Shown: positions 28,669 through 37,760 of the stretch, piece after piece | Layout of the letters: each line of letters starts with the position of its first letter | Position numbering within the stretch: the first letter of the stretch is position 1 | Assembly (NCBI RefSeq): GCF_030848945.1 | Contig: NZ_JANHAX010000004.1 | Span: 92,001 to 156,000, forward strand | Direction: 5' to 3' | From: Marimonas arenosa | GTDB lineage: Bacteria > Pseudomonadota > Alphaproteobacteria > Rhodobacterales > Rhodobacteraceae | DNA length: 64,000 nucleotides | Notes under the pieces: model-generated | What the model saw: only the letters and a program-made list of their open reading frames with translations | Told to the model about the DNA's origin: nothing | Database searches by the model: none | Position numbers and translations under genes: made by a program

Positions 28669-30359
28669 CCGAACTGGAGCGCGTGATCGCGGTGGCGCGC
28701 GGCGACGAGCCGGCCGATATCGTGTTGCGCGGCGGGCAGGTTTTTGACGTGATCACCGGTGACATGATCGCCGGTGACGTGGCGGTTTGCGGTGACCGGA
28801 TCGCCGGCTTTGGTGCACCGTATGAGGGCGGCGAAATCATTGACGTTAAGGGACTAATTCTGGTTCCCGGTTTCATTGATACGCACCTGCATATCGAAAG
28901 TTCGCTGGTGACTCCCTACGAGTTCGACCGCTGCGTCGGGCCACGTGGGGTGACGACGGCGATCTGCGACCCGCATGAAATTGCCAATGTGGTTGGGGTC
29001 AAAGGGATCGAGTATTTCCTTGAGGCCTCCGCGCACACGCTGATGGATATCCGTGTGCAGTTGTCCTCCTGTGTGCCTTCGACCGAGATGGAGACGGCGG
29101 GGGCGCGGATCGGGGCCGAGGATCTTTCGCGGCTCAGGGACCACCCGCGCGTGATCGGGCTGGCCGAGTTCATGAACTATCCTGGAGTGATCCATCGTGA
29201 TCCGGGGGCGATGGCAAAACTGCACGCCTTTGAGGGCCGGCATATCGACGGGCACGCGCCGCTGTTGTCGGGGCGCGATCTCAATGCCTATGTCGCGGCA
29301 GGCATCCGGACCGAGCATGAGGCGACGAGCGCGGCAGAAGCGCGCGAGAAACTGCAGAAGGGCATGCGGGTGCTGATCCGCGAGGGCTCGGTGTCCAAGG
29401 ACATGCGCGCTTTGGCAGAGATCCTGAACGATTATACGTCGGCGTACTGTTGTCTCTGCACCGACGATCGCAATCCGCTGGATATTGCCGAGCAGGGCCA
29501 TCTCGATCACATGATCCGCAGCCTGATCGGGTTGGGCTGTTCGCCGCGGGCGGTTTACCGGGCGGCGAGCCTGAGCGGGGCCGAGGCCTTCGGGCTGAAA
29601 GACAGGGGCCAGATCGCGCCGGGCAAGCGGGCTGATATCGTGGCGGTTGACAGCCTGGACAGGTGCAGCGCGCAGATGGTGATGGCGGGTGGCGTGGTAC
29701 TGAGCGACGATGCCTTCGCACGGCGAACCATCGTCGCGCCGGTGGGGCGCGCCTCGGTCAAGGCGCGGGCGGTGACGGCTGAGGATTTCCGCTCCGGGGG
29801 AAACCAAGACCACACGGATGTTATTGGAATCATAGAAGGAAAGATCATCACGGCGCATCTGCGCGAGACCATCCCGATCGTGGATGGTGACAAGCGACCG
29901 GATTTGGCGCGCGACCTCGTAAAGATCGCGGTGCTGGAGCGGCACGGTCTGAATGGCAACATGGCGACGGGTTTCGTCAAGGGGTTCGGGCTGACGGCAG
30001 GGGCGATCGGCTCGACCGTCTGCCATGATCATCACAACATCGCCGTAGTGGGGGCCGATTACGCTGACATGGCGTTGGCGGCCAACCGTCTGGGCGAAAT
30101 CGAGGGCGGGTTCGTCGTGGTGCGGGACGGTGCCATTCTGGCCGAACTGGCATTGCCGGTGGCGGGATTGATGAGCCTGCAGCCATACGAAGCCGTACGG
30201 GATGAGCTGATCCCGCTACGCGAGGCGGCCAAAAGCCTGGGTGTGACTTTGCATGAGCCTTTTTTGCAGCTTGCCTTCCTGGCTCTGCCGGTGATCCCGA
30301 GTCTGAAGATCACCGATCGCGGTCTGGTGGACGTGGAGCGGTTCGAGATCATTTCGTGA
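28665..30359 (+). CDS. ade: Adenine deaminase
   Basis: The product is 564 aa of the bacterial Ade family (amidohydrolase, distinct from adenosine deaminase). It converts adenine to hypoxanthine, the entry of adenine into the pathway encoded upstream. Metal motif [12 protein letters not shown] lies near residue 66. [36 protein letters not shown] and TDDRNPLDI follow. The C-terminal Ade domain contains [24 protein letters not shown]. It is the last gene of the operon. The 88-nt spacer after it has no clear terminator hairpin. Confidence 0.94.
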
Positions 30360-30408
30360 CAGTCACTTGAAAAAACCGTGCTGCAAACAGGGGACAAAGG
30401 CGCCCGTC

Positions 30409-30430
30409 ACATTCTCGGCAAGATGAAAGC
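30409..30430. repeat. Degenerate copy of the CGGCAAGATGAA element
   Basis: ACATTCTCGGCAAGATGAAAG shares the tail CGGCAAGATGAA with the element at 7583-7633. It lies in the convergent gap between ade and the HAD gene, without an adjoining hairpin. Confidence 0.3.
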
Positions 30431-30447
30431 GGAACCGGCGAATGGCG

Positions 30448-31149
30448 TCAGCCGATGGCCTCGACCAGCGCGGGTAGTTCACCGAGGTCGACGAGTTCGG
30501 CATAACGGGACGAGCGGGGCGGCGGTTCGGCCTTCTCCAGTTCCCATTCCAGCCCGTGCGGAACGTAGATGCCCCAACCGCCCGCGGCGATGGCCGGCAG
30601 CACGTCGGACCGCATCGAGTTGCCGACCATCATGGCGCGGCCCGGGCCGTGCCCGTGGCGGGTGAAGGCGGCTCGGTAAGTCTCGGGCGTCTTGTGGGAG
30701 ACGATCTCGACTGCATCGAACAACTCGCCCAAGCCCGATTGCGCCAGTTTGCGTTCCTGGTCGAGCAGGTCGCCCTTGGTAATCAGCACCAACCGGTAGT
30801 CTTCGGCGAGCGAGGTGACGGCGTCCTGGGCGTGAGGCAGCAGTTCGATCGGATGGCGCAGCATGTCCTGGCCGGCCGAGATGATCTCGTGGATCACCGA
30901 GCCAGGCACCCGGTCGGAGGTGACTTCCAAAGCGGTTTCGATCATCGACAGCATGAAGCCCTTGATGCCGAATCCATAATGACCGAGGTTGCGGCGTTCG
31001 GCATCGAGCAACCGTTCGGCGAGGTGATCGGGATCGGCGTAATCGGCCAACAGGCCGGCGAATCGCTCCTGCGTGATCTGGAAGAATCGTTCGTTGTGCC
31101 AGAGCGTATCGTCGGCATCGAACCCGATTGTTGTCAATTTCCGCGTCAT
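30448..31149 (-). CDS. HAD-family hydrolase
   Basis: The product is 233 aa. HAD motif I is FDADDTLWHNE (nucleophile and acid aspartates), motif II is in LVLITKGD, motif III lysine is in VSHKTPETY, and motif IV is in GNSMRSDVLPAIAAGGWGIYVP. An alpha-helical cap lies between motifs I and II. It belongs to the phosphoglycolate phosphatase-like subfamily of small-molecule phosphatases; the substrate is unknown. Two in-frame ATGs are possible. I chose 31149 because the GGGG upstream abuts the 31161 start too closely. It is divergent from clpS. Confidence 0.8.
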   Translation of the reverse strand: MTRKLTTIGFDADDTLWHNERFFQITQERFAGLLADYADPDHLAERLLDAERRNLGHYGFGIKGFMLSMIETALEVTSDRVPGSVIHEIISAGQDMLRHPIELLPHAQDAVTSLAEDYRLVLITKGDLLDQERKLAQSGLGELFDAVEIVSHKTPETYRAAFTRHGHGPGRAMMVGNSMRSDVLPAIAAGGWGIYVPHGLEWELEKAEPPPRSSRYAELVDLGELPALVEAIG

Positions 31150-31256
31150 TCTCAGGCTCATCCCCGGGCCAGTACCACCGCACCCTCTTTTCTCGCTGGT
31201 AACAGAGGTTATATAGAACGTCCCAGGCAATGACACCGAAATGAGACGTGAGACGC

Positions 31257-31595
31257 ATGTCCGAATGGACGCATATCATGGCGGGTAAAGGAGATGACGA
31301 GGGCGACACCTCGGTCATCGTGCAGACGCGGCCGAAGACCAAGCGGCCGCCGCTCTACAAGGTGCTGATGCTGAACGACGACTACACGCCGATGGAGTTC
31401 GTCGTGCATGTACTGGAGCGGTTTTTCGGCATGAACCACGCCCAGGCCTTCGAGATCATGTTGACGGTACACAAGAAGGGTATCGCGGTTGTCGGCGTGT
31501 TCAGCCACGAAATTGCCGAGACCAAGGTGGCGCAGGTAATGGACGCGGCGCGCCGGCACCAACACCCGCTGCAATGCACGATGGAACGGGAGTGA
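31257..31595 (+). CDS. clpS: ATP-dependent Clp protease adaptor ClpS
   Basis: The product is about 112 aa. ClpS delivers N-degron substrates to ClpAP and alters ClpA specificity. The core [46 protein letters not shown] is diagnostic, with the conserved Asn-Asp-Asp of the N-degron pocket, and the C-terminus ends [10 protein letters not shown]. The start is uncertain: ATG at 31257 ([11 protein letters not shown]) or 31278 (MAGKGDDE); neither has a strong ribosome-binding site. The AT-rich stretch GGTTATATAG at 31207-31216 may be its promoter. clpA is not adjacent. Confidence 0.95.
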   Translation: MSEWTHIMAGKGDDEGDTSVIVQTRPKTKRPPLYKVLMLNDDYTPMEFVVHVLERFFGMNHAQAFEIMLTVHKKGIAVVGVFSHEIAETKVAQVMDAARRHQHPLQCTMERE

Positions 31596-31617
31596 GGGCC
31601 GTGGGCTCTTTTGCCGC

Positions 31618-32610
31618 ATGAAGCCCTCACGTCTGGCATTCTTCCTGGAACGCAAAGGCTTTGTCCTGCCCGAGACGGGCGAAATCGCCGTGTTCGGGGC
31701 GCGGGCGGAGAGTGACCTGTCGATGTTGCCGAAGGATCGGCTGCGGCTGATCTGCGGCCTGAAGCCGGACGTCGATGCTTTGCAGGCCGCCGGCTATGCC
31801 GTGGTGACGGGGCTGCCGCACCAGGCGGCGCTGGCGTTGGTGTTCCCGCCACGTGCCAAGGCGCAGGCCCGGGCGATGGTGGCGCAAGCGCTCGAGTTGG
31901 CGGGCGTGGCGATCATCGACGGGCAGAAACACGATGGGGTCGACAGTCTTTATCGCGATCTGCGGGTGCGCGCCGACTGCGGCCCAGCTTTTTCCAAGGC
32001 GCATGGAAAGACCTTCGTGGTGCAAGCCGGGGATGACCGGCTGGCCGACTGGCGGCAATCCGGTGCAGCGTCACTGAACGCCGATGGGTTTGTCACCGTG
32101 CCAGGGGTGTTTTCCGCCGACGGGATTGACCCGGCCTCGAAACTGCTTGCCGCGGCGCTGCCGGCGCGGCTGAAGGGACACGTGGCGGACTTCGGCGCCG
32201 GGTGGGGCTATCTGGCAACTGAAATCCTGAAGCATGAGGGGGTGGAACGCCTTGATCTGGTGGAGGCCGATCATGCGGCGCTGGAGTGCGCCCGGGAGAA
32301 CGTGACGGACCTTCGGGCGCGGTTTCACTGGGCCGATGCCTGCACCTGGCGTCCGGAACAGCCGCTTGACATTGTGGTGATGAACCCGCCGTTCCACACG
32401 GGTCGCAAGGGCGTACCGGCGCTGGGACAGGCGTTTATCCGCAATGCCGCCACCTGTCTTGCGCCCGGCGGGCGGCTTTTCATGGTGGCGAACCGGCACC
32501 TGCCCTACGAGACCGCGTTGCGCGAGAGTTTCCGCGAGGTCGAGGAGATCGGCGGCGACACGCGGTTCAAGCTCTTTGCCGCGGCGCGGCCCTCTCGCCC
32601 AAGGCGCTGA
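31618..32610 (+). CDS. RsmC-like class I SAM methyltransferase
   Basis: The product is 330 aa with a degenerate N-terminal methyltransferase-like half and a catalytic C-terminal half, the RsmC/RsmD arrangement. The SAM motif is VADFGAGWGYLATEIL (about residue 189). The acceptor-site motif NPPFHTG (about 260) is typical of enzymes methylating the exocyclic amine of guanine in 16S rRNA. It likely modifies 16S rRNA (m2G1207 in RsmC), but the exact target is inference. It starts 22 nt after clpS, in the same direction. Cytoplasmic. Confidence 0.82.
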   Translation: MKPSRLAFFLERKGFVLPETGEIAVFGARAESDLSMLPKDRLRLICGLKPDVDALQAAGYAVVTGLPHQAALALVFPPRAKAQARAMVAQALELAGVAIIDGQKHDGVDSLYRDLRVRADCGPAFSKAHGKTFVVQAGDDRLADWRQSGAASLNADGFVTVPGVFSADGIDPASKLLAAALPARLKGHVADFGAGWGYLATEILKHEGVERLDLVEADHAALECARENVTDLRARFHWADACTWRPEQPLDIVVMNPPFHTGRKGVPALGQAFIRNAATCLAPGGRLFMVANRHLPYETALRESFREVEEIGGDTRFKLFAAARPSRPRR

Positions 32611-32652
32611 TTTGGCCTAGGGTCAGACCCGAGAATCACGAAAAGGCTGCAC

Positions 32653-33468
32653 ATGTCGCTTTCGATTGCCGGAAAAACCGCGATTGTCACCGGGGCTGCA
32701 AACGGTGTGGGCCGGGCGATCGCCCGCCACTTTGCCGACAAGGGAGCGAACGTGATGTTCGCCGACATGGATGAAGAAGGGTTGGCGCGGGAGGTCGGCC
32801 AGAACGGGGCGGTAGACGAGGAAAACAGCAATATTCGCTGCTTCACCGGCGATCTGCGCGAAAAGCTGACACTGGCTAACCTTTTGTCAGCAACCATCGA
32901 TGCCTTCGACCGGGTTGACGTTCTGGTCAATGCCTCGCGGCAGGTGATCCGATCCGATCCGCTCAACCCCGATGACGACGCGGTCGAGGAGCTTTTGCAG
33001 CAGAACCTGATGACCTCGCTGCGGCTGAGCCAGGTGGTGGCCAAACGCATGATCAAGCAGGCGGAGGAAGAAGGTGGCGAAGGGCCGGTGGGCTCGATCA
33101 TCAACCTGTCGTCGATCCTGGCGAGCCGGGCGCATCCCGAACTGATGGCGCTGTCGATCTCGAACGCGGCGCTGGAGCAGATGACCCGGTCTCTGGCCGT
33201 GGCGCTGGCGCGTACCGGTATCCGGGTAAACGCCGTGGCGATGGGTTCGGTGATGAGCGCCAGCATGCAGGACCGGCTGAAGGAGCATCCCGACTTCCGC
33301 CACGTGATCGAGACGGGCACGCCGCTCGGCCGGATCGCCAGCGCCAGCGAGCTTGCCGAGACCGTGCAGTTCCTGGCCAGTGACGGGGCGGGTTTCATGA
33401 CCGGCCAGGTGCTGACCGTGGATGGCGGGCGGACGCTGCTCGATCCGGTGACAGCGCCGGCGCATTGA
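32653..33468 (+). CDS. SDR-fold protein lacking the catalytic Tyr and Lys
   Basis: The product is 271 aa. The Rossmann cofactor motif is intact (TGAANGVGRA) and the C-terminus is SDR-like (MTGQVLTVDGGRTLLD). The catalytic YxxxK is replaced by L-S-I-S-N in MALSISNAALEQMTRSLAVAL, and the usual NNAG is VNASRQ. The protein should therefore bind a dinucleotide but is unlikely to perform normal SDR oxidoreduction. The rest of the fold, including NLSSILASRAHPEL, is well preserved, so this is a pseudoenzyme rather than a decayed gene. It lies 22 nt before hemF and may be co-transcribed. Confidence 0.75.
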   Translation: MSLSIAGKTAIVTGAANGVGRAIARHFADKGANVMFADMDEEGLAREVGQNGAVDEENSNIRCFTGDLREKLTLANLLSATIDAFDRVDVLVNASRQVIRSDPLNPDDDAVEELLQQNLMTSLRLSQVVAKRMIKQAEEEGGEGPVGSIINLSSILASRAHPELMALSISNAALEQMTRSLAVALARTGIRVNAVAMGSVMSASMQDRLKEHPDFRHVIETGTPLGRIASASELAETVQFLASDGAGFMTGQVLTVDGGRTLLDPVTAPAH

Positions 33469-33490
33469 TGATCAGCAAGAGAAAGACCCG

Positions 33491-34384
33491 ATGACAGAAG
33501 AGATGCAGGAAGAAAAAGCCCGCGCCAGCGCTTGGTTTCGCGAGCTACGCGACCGGATCGTGGAGGCATTCGAGGGGCTCGAAGATCGACAGACCGAGGG
33601 ACCGTTTGCCGATCAGCCGCCGGGGCGGTTCGAAGTGACCGAGACGACGCGTGCCGGAGAGGACGCCGAAGATGCCGGTGGCGGGCTGATGAGCGTGATG
33701 CGAGGTGGCCGCGTCTTCGAGAAGGTCGGCGTGAATGTGTCGACCGTGTACGGCCGCCTTGGTGAGCGGGCGCAGGCGGCAATGATGGCGCGCAAAGACA
33801 TGCCGGGGATGCACGACGACCCGCGGTTCTGGGCCAGCGGCATCAGCCTGGTGGCGCATATGCAGAACCCGCACACGCCGGCGGTCCACATGAACACCCG
33901 GATGTTCTGGACGCCGCATGGTTGGTGGTTCGGGGGTGGGTCCGATTTGAACCCGTGTATCGAGTATGACGACGATACCGCGCATTTCCATTATGTGCAG
34001 AAGCAGCATTGTGATCGCCACGACGAGACCTTCTACTCGCGGTTCAAGGCTTGGGCGGACGAGTATTTCTTCGTCCCGCACAGAGGCCGGGCGCGGGGCG
34101 TCGGCGGGATATTCCTCGACGATCACAACACCGGCGACTGGGAGGCGGATTTCGCTTTCATACAGGATGTCGGGCGCGCCTTCCTGCCGGCCTTCCTGCC
34201 GGTGACGGAAAAGCGGATGGGTACTCCATGGGATGCACAAGAAAAGGACATCCAGCTGATACATCGCGGCCTCTATGCCGAATACAACCTGGTCTATGAC
34301 CGGGGCACGAAATTCGGGCTTGAAACCGGTCACGATGCCAATGCAGTGCTGATGAGCCTGCCGCCAATGGCGAAGTGGATCTGA
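33491..34384 (+). CDS. hemF: Oxygen-dependent coproporphyrinogen III oxidase
   Basis: The product is 297 aa. It decarboxylates coproporphyrinogen III to protoporphyrinogen IX with oxygen. Family blocks are NPHTPAVHMNTRMFW, WWFGGGSDLNP, DTAHFHYVQKQHCDRHDE, GVGGIFLDDHNTGDWE and the C-terminal YDRGTKFGLETGHDANAVLMSLPPMAKW. The length and all conserved segments are intact. It is preceded by the degenerate SDR gene. hemE and hemC are 2-4 kb downstream but in separate units. No FNR-type box is seen upstream, as expected for the aerobic enzyme. Confidence 0.96.
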   Translation: MTEEMQEEKARASAWFRELRDRIVEAFEGLEDRQTEGPFADQPPGRFEVTETTRAGEDAEDAGGGLMSVMRGGRVFEKVGVNVSTVYGRLGERAQAAMMARKDMPGMHDDPRFWASGISLVAHMQNPHTPAVHMNTRMFWTPHGWWFGGGSDLNPCIEYDDDTAHFHYVQKQHCDRHDETFYSRFKAWADEYFFVPHRGRARGVGGIFLDDHNTGDWEADFAFIQDVGRAFLPAFLPVTEKRMGTPWDAQEKDIQLIHRGLYAEYNLVYDRGTKFGLETGHDANAVLMSLPPMAKWI

Positions 34385-34470
34385 AGTGATTCCCTCGAGC
34401 GCTTCCCGGTCTCCGACCCCGGCTCCGTCGGGCGGCAACGGAGCTTTGGATTGAGATGGCCGTCGCCTTC

Positions 34471-34500
34471 GGCAGGGGTATCTACGGAGAAATGAAAGGA
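34471..34500. repeat. Degenerate copy of the GTATTTACGG-AGATGAA element
   Basis: GGGGTATCTACGGAGAAATGAAAG resembles the element tail at 7611-7633 and lies in a similar position, just upstream of a coding start (34512). It supplies or adjoins that gene's ribosome-binding site (aaggaagggg). Confidence 0.3.
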
Positions 34501-34511
34501 AGGGGCCGGGG

Positions 34512-35261
34512 ATGAAAACGGCTTTGGTGACGGGAGCGGCGCGGGGGATCGGGCTGGCGACGACAAGGTTGTTGCTGGAAGACGGCTGGCGGGTGGCGAT
34601 GATCGATCGCGATGCGCCGGAGCTGGCGCGGGCGGCGGCGGATTTACAGAACATACTGCCGGTGGTCTGCGATGTATCGATCCCCGAGGAGGTCGAGGCG
34701 ATGGTTTTGCGGCTGGCCGAGACCTGGGGCAGCCGGATCGATGCCCTGATCAACAACGCGGGCGTGGCCGAGTTCGGGCCGATGGCGGACTGCGATTTCG
34801 CCATGTGGCGCCGAGTGATGGAGACCAATCTCGACGGGGTGTTCCTGGTCAGCCAGGCCTGTGCGCCGATGTTGAAAGAGGCGCGCGGCGCGATCGTGAA
34901 CATCGCCTCGATCAGCGGATTGCGCGCCTCGACCCTGCGGGTGGCCTATGGCACCTCGAAGGCCGCCGTGATTCAGCTGACCAAGCAGCAGGCGGCGGAA
35001 CTGGGAGAATGGGGGGTGCGGGCCAATTGCGTCTGTCCCGGCCCGGTGCGCACCAAGCTGGCGATGGCGGTGCACAGCCAGGAGATCATCGATGCCTATC
35101 ACGACGCGATTCCGCTGAACCGCTATGGCAGCGAACAGGAGATTGCCGAAGTGATCGTGTTCCTGTGCGGTGAGAAGGCGAGCTATGTGACGGGGCAGGT
35201 TATCGCCGCCGATGGCGGGTTTGACAGCACCGGGGTGGGGTTGCCTGCGCTGCGGGAGTGA
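34512..35261 (+). CDS. SDR-family oxidoreductase
   Basis: The product is 249 aa, a classical SDR. It has TGAARGIGLA as the cofactor site, an Asp after VAMID (NAD-type), INNAGVAEFG, Ser in NIASISGLRAS, and catalytic YGTSK. The C-terminus is ASYVTGQVIAADGGFDSTG. Unlike the SDR at 32653, all catalytic residues are present. The substrate is unknown. The ribosome-binding site aaggaagggg is strong. It is followed by the 176-nt regulatory region of the cytochrome c peroxidase gene. Confidence 0.85.
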   Translation: MKTALVTGAARGIGLATTRLLLEDGWRVAMIDRDAPELARAAADLQNILPVVCDVSIPEEVEAMVLRLAETWGSRIDALINNAGVAEFGPMADCDFAMWRRVMETNLDGVFLVSQACAPMLKEARGAIVNIASISGLRASTLRVAYGTSKAAVIQLTKQQAAELGEWGVRANCVCPGPVRTKLAMAVHSQEIIDAYHDAIPLNRYGSEQEIAEVIVFLCGEKASYVTGQVIAADGGFDSTGVGLPALRE

Positions 35262-35332
35262 ATTTGAGGCGGGACACTTCATTTGTTAAGCTTTTATTAG
35301 TGCAAGGTTTTTTGTGAATCCGGTGTTTGGAA

Positions 35333-35346
35333 TTGATCTGAATCAT
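35333..35346 (+). promoter_or_regulatory. FNR/FnrL box upstream of the cytochrome c peroxidase gene
   Basis: TTGATCTGAATCAT matches the TTGAT-N4-ATCAA consensus at 9 of 10 positions. A TATATA (35367-35372) follows at the spacing of a class II site: the box centre is near -40 from a start at about 35380. This predicts activation under low oxygen. The surrounding 35262-35437 is AT-rich and otherwise empty. Confidence 0.75.
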
Positions 35347-35437
35347 AAAGATGAATCATTGATATCTATATAGGCGGACCATGTCAGGAAACGCGCGGAG
35401 TAACCTTGACATCCATGGCATGGAGGCCTGATCCCAA

Positions 35438-36481
35438 ATGAACCGGTTTCGTCTGATTTCCACCACAACCCTGAGTTTTGCCATTGCGGGCGCCGCTGCC
35501 GCGAGCGAGCTGCGCGATGCGTCCAAGGACATGTTCGCGCCGCTGCCGTCGACCATTCCTGCGGTCAGCGACAACCCGATCACGCCGGCGAAAATCGATT
35601 TGGGCAAGGCGCTGTTCTTCGACCCTCGGATGTCCGCCTCGGGCGTGTTTTCCTGCAACTCGTGCCACAACCTGGCGACGGGGGGCGACGACAACATGCC
35701 GACCTCGATCGGTCATGGCTGGCAGAAGGGACCGCGCAACTCGCCCACCGTGCTGAACTCGGTCTTCAACGAGGCGCAGTTCTGGGACGGTCGGGCCGAA
35801 GACCTGAAGGCGCAGGCCAAGGGGCCGGTGCAGGCGGGTGTCGAGATGGCCAACACGCCGGAAAACGTGGTCGCGACGCTGAATTCGATGCCGCAATACG
35901 TGCACTGGTTCAAAGAGTCTTTCCCGGACGAGACCGACCCGGTGACATTCGACAATTTCGCCAAGGCGATCGAGGCCTACGAGGCGACACTGACGACGCC
36001 CGCGCCGTTCGATGCGTGGCTCAATGGCGATGACAATGCGATGAGCGCCGAGCAACTGGCCGGGCTGGAGCTGTTCATGGATAAGGGCTGTGCCTCGTGC
36101 CACAACGGCGTGAACTTGGGCGGCAACGGGTATTACCCGTTCGGCCTGATCGAGAAGCCGGGCGCTGATATCCTGCCGGAAGGGGACAAGGGCCGCTATG
36201 CCGTGACCGAGACGGCGGATGATGAGTACGTGTTCCGCGCCTCGCCGCTGCGCAACATCGACCAAACAGCCCCCTATTTCCATTCCGGCCTGGTGTGGGA
36301 TTTGAAAGTGGCGGTGCAGATCATGGGTGAAAGCCAGCTGGGCGAGGACCTGAGCGACGACGAAGCGGACAAGATCGTGGCCTTCCTGGGCTCGCTCACC
36401 GGTGAGGTTCCGGAAGTCACCTATCCGGTGCTGCCGGCCGAGACCGCCGCTACGCCGCGCCCGACCGGCGAGGTCAAGTAA
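35438..36481 (+). CDS. Dihaem cytochrome c peroxidase (MauG/CcpA family)
   Basis: The product is 347 aa. A signal peptide (MNRFRLISTTTLSFAIAGAAAA) directs it to the periplasm. Two c-type haem motifs are present: CNSCH (Cys73-His77) and CASCH (Cys218-His222). Other family blocks are LGKALFFDPRMSASG, GPRNSPTVLNSVFNEAQFWDGRA and FRASPLRNIDQTAPYFHSG. It reduces hydrogen peroxide to water with electrons from small cytochromes. It fits bacterial CcpA in length and spacing. The FnrL box and downstream terminator indicate a monocistronic, oxygen-controlled gene. Confidence 0.92.
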   Translation: MNRFRLISTTTLSFAIAGAAAASELRDASKDMFAPLPSTIPAVSDNPITPAKIDLGKALFFDPRMSASGVFSCNSCHNLATGGDDNMPTSIGHGWQKGPRNSPTVLNSVFNEAQFWDGRAEDLKAQAKGPVQAGVEMANTPENVVATLNSMPQYVHWFKESFPDETDPVTFDNFAKAIEAYEATLTTPAPFDAWLNGDDNAMSAEQLAGLELFMDKGCASCHNGVNLGGNGYYPFGLIEKPGADILPEGDKGRYAVTETADDEYVFRASPLRNIDQTAPYFHSGLVWDLKVAVQIMGESQLGEDLSDDEADKIVAFLGSLTGEVPEVTYPVLPAETAATPRPTGEVK

Positions 36482-36531
36482 GCGCTTTGCCGGGGCTGTT
36501 GCGGGTCCGGCTCTTCGCTTCGGTTTTACTG

Positions 36532-36559
36532 GCACGTTCTGCTTGGGGCGTGCTTTTTT
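36532..36559 (+). terminator. Rho-independent terminator of the cytochrome c peroxidase gene
   Basis: GCACG/CGTGC, extended by wobble pairs (GCACGTTC/GGGCGTGC), is followed by TTTTTT. It lies 50 nt after the stop, in the convergent gap with hemE. Confidence 0.75.
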
Positions 36560-36607
36560 CAGGTTTGGCAGAGGTCCCGGATCTGGTCCAGGACGGGGCA
36601 GGCGGGA

Positions 36608-37657
36608 TCAGCCGCCACGCACCGTGTCGATCATCAGCTGCACATTCGCGGGGTCGGCATCTGGCGTGATGCCGTGGCCGAGGTTGAAGATATGGGGGCC
36701 TTTGGAAAAGGCCTGCACGATGCGGCGGGTTTCGTCGATCAGGTTTTGCCCGCCGGTAACCATGTGCGACGAGGCCAGGTTGCCCTGGACGCAGCCATCC
36801 TTCTGGACATTCGCCGCCGCCCATTCCGGTGTCACGCTGTCATCAAGTGCGACGCAGTCGGCGCCGGTGGCGGCGTGGAAGCCGATGTATTTGTCCCCGG
36901 CTTCGCGCGGAAAGGCGATGACGGGAATGCCGGGATGGCGGGATTTCAGCTCGGCGATAATGCGCTTGGCAGAGGCGGTGGCGTATCTGTCGAAGTCTTC
37001 GCCCTTGAGCGAGCCGGCCCAGCTGTCGAACAGTTTCACGCATTCGGCGCCGGCCTCGATCTGCTGACTGAGGTATTGGATCGTGGCCTCGGTGATGCGG
37101 TCGAGCAGGGCCTCGAAGAGGGGGCGGTTCTCGTCTTTGAGCGCGTGCGCCGGACCCTGGTCCGGGGTGCCGCGGCCGGCGATCATGTAGGTGGCAACCG
37201 TCCAGGGCGCGCCGGCGAAGCCAATCAGCGCCGTTTCCGGCGGCAGCTCGCGGGTGAGGAGGCGCACGGTTTCATAGATCGGTGACAGTTTGTCGTGGAT
37301 CGCATCGGCCGGTTTCAGGGCGTCGAAATCGGCCTGTGACGTGATGGTCGAAAGCCGCGGGCCTTCGCCGGTGACGAACCACAAATCGGCACCAAGTGCC
37401 TGCGGCACCAGCAGAATATCGGCGAACAGGATCGCCGCGTCGAAGCCGTAACGGCGGATTGGCTGTAGCGTGACCTCGGCCGCGAGGTCTGAATTGTAGC
37501 ATAGCGACAGGAAGTCCCCGGCTTCGGCGCGGGTGGCGCGGTATTCCGGCAGGTAGCGACCGGCCTGGCGCATCATCCAGATCGGCGGGGTCGGCAGGAC
37601 CTCGCCCGCGAGCGCGCGCAGAATCTTTTTCGTGGGTCGTTTCGTCTGCTCGGCCAT
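36608..37657 (-). CDS. hemE: Uroporphyrinogen decarboxylase
   Basis: The product is 349 aa. It converts uroporphyrinogen III to coproporphyrinogen III. The two family signatures are near the N-terminus ([20 protein letters not shown]) and the middle ([16 protein letters not shown]). The substrate-binding Asp is in [17 protein letters not shown]. It ends [23 protein letters not shown]. It is divergent from hemC across a 103-nt region that has no FNR-like box. Cytoplasmic. Confidence 0.97.
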   Translation of the reverse strand: MAEQTKRPTKKILRALAGEVLPTPPIWMMRQAGRYLPEYRATRAEAGDFLSLCYNSDLAAEVTLQPIRRYGFDAAILFADILLVPQALGADLWFVTGEGPRLSTITSQADFDALKPADAIHDKLSPIYETVRLLTRELPPETALIGFAGAPWTVATYMIAGRGTPDQGPAHALKDENRPLFEALLDRITEATIQYLSQQIEAGAECVKLFDSWAGSLKGEDFDRYATASAKRIIAELKSRHPGIPVIAFPREAGDKYIGFHAATGADCVALDDSVTPEWAAANVQKDGCVQGNLASSHMVTGGQNLIDETRRIVQAFSKGPHIFNLGHGITPDADPANVQLMIDTVRGG

Positions 37658-37760
37658 GTTGCGTCCTTTTCGTCTCTGGGAGGTTTCGTCCCCTTCCGCG
37701 ACCGGGATGTCAAGCGCACGACGGCTTGAAAGGACCTTTGGACGCGCTTAACAGGGGCAC

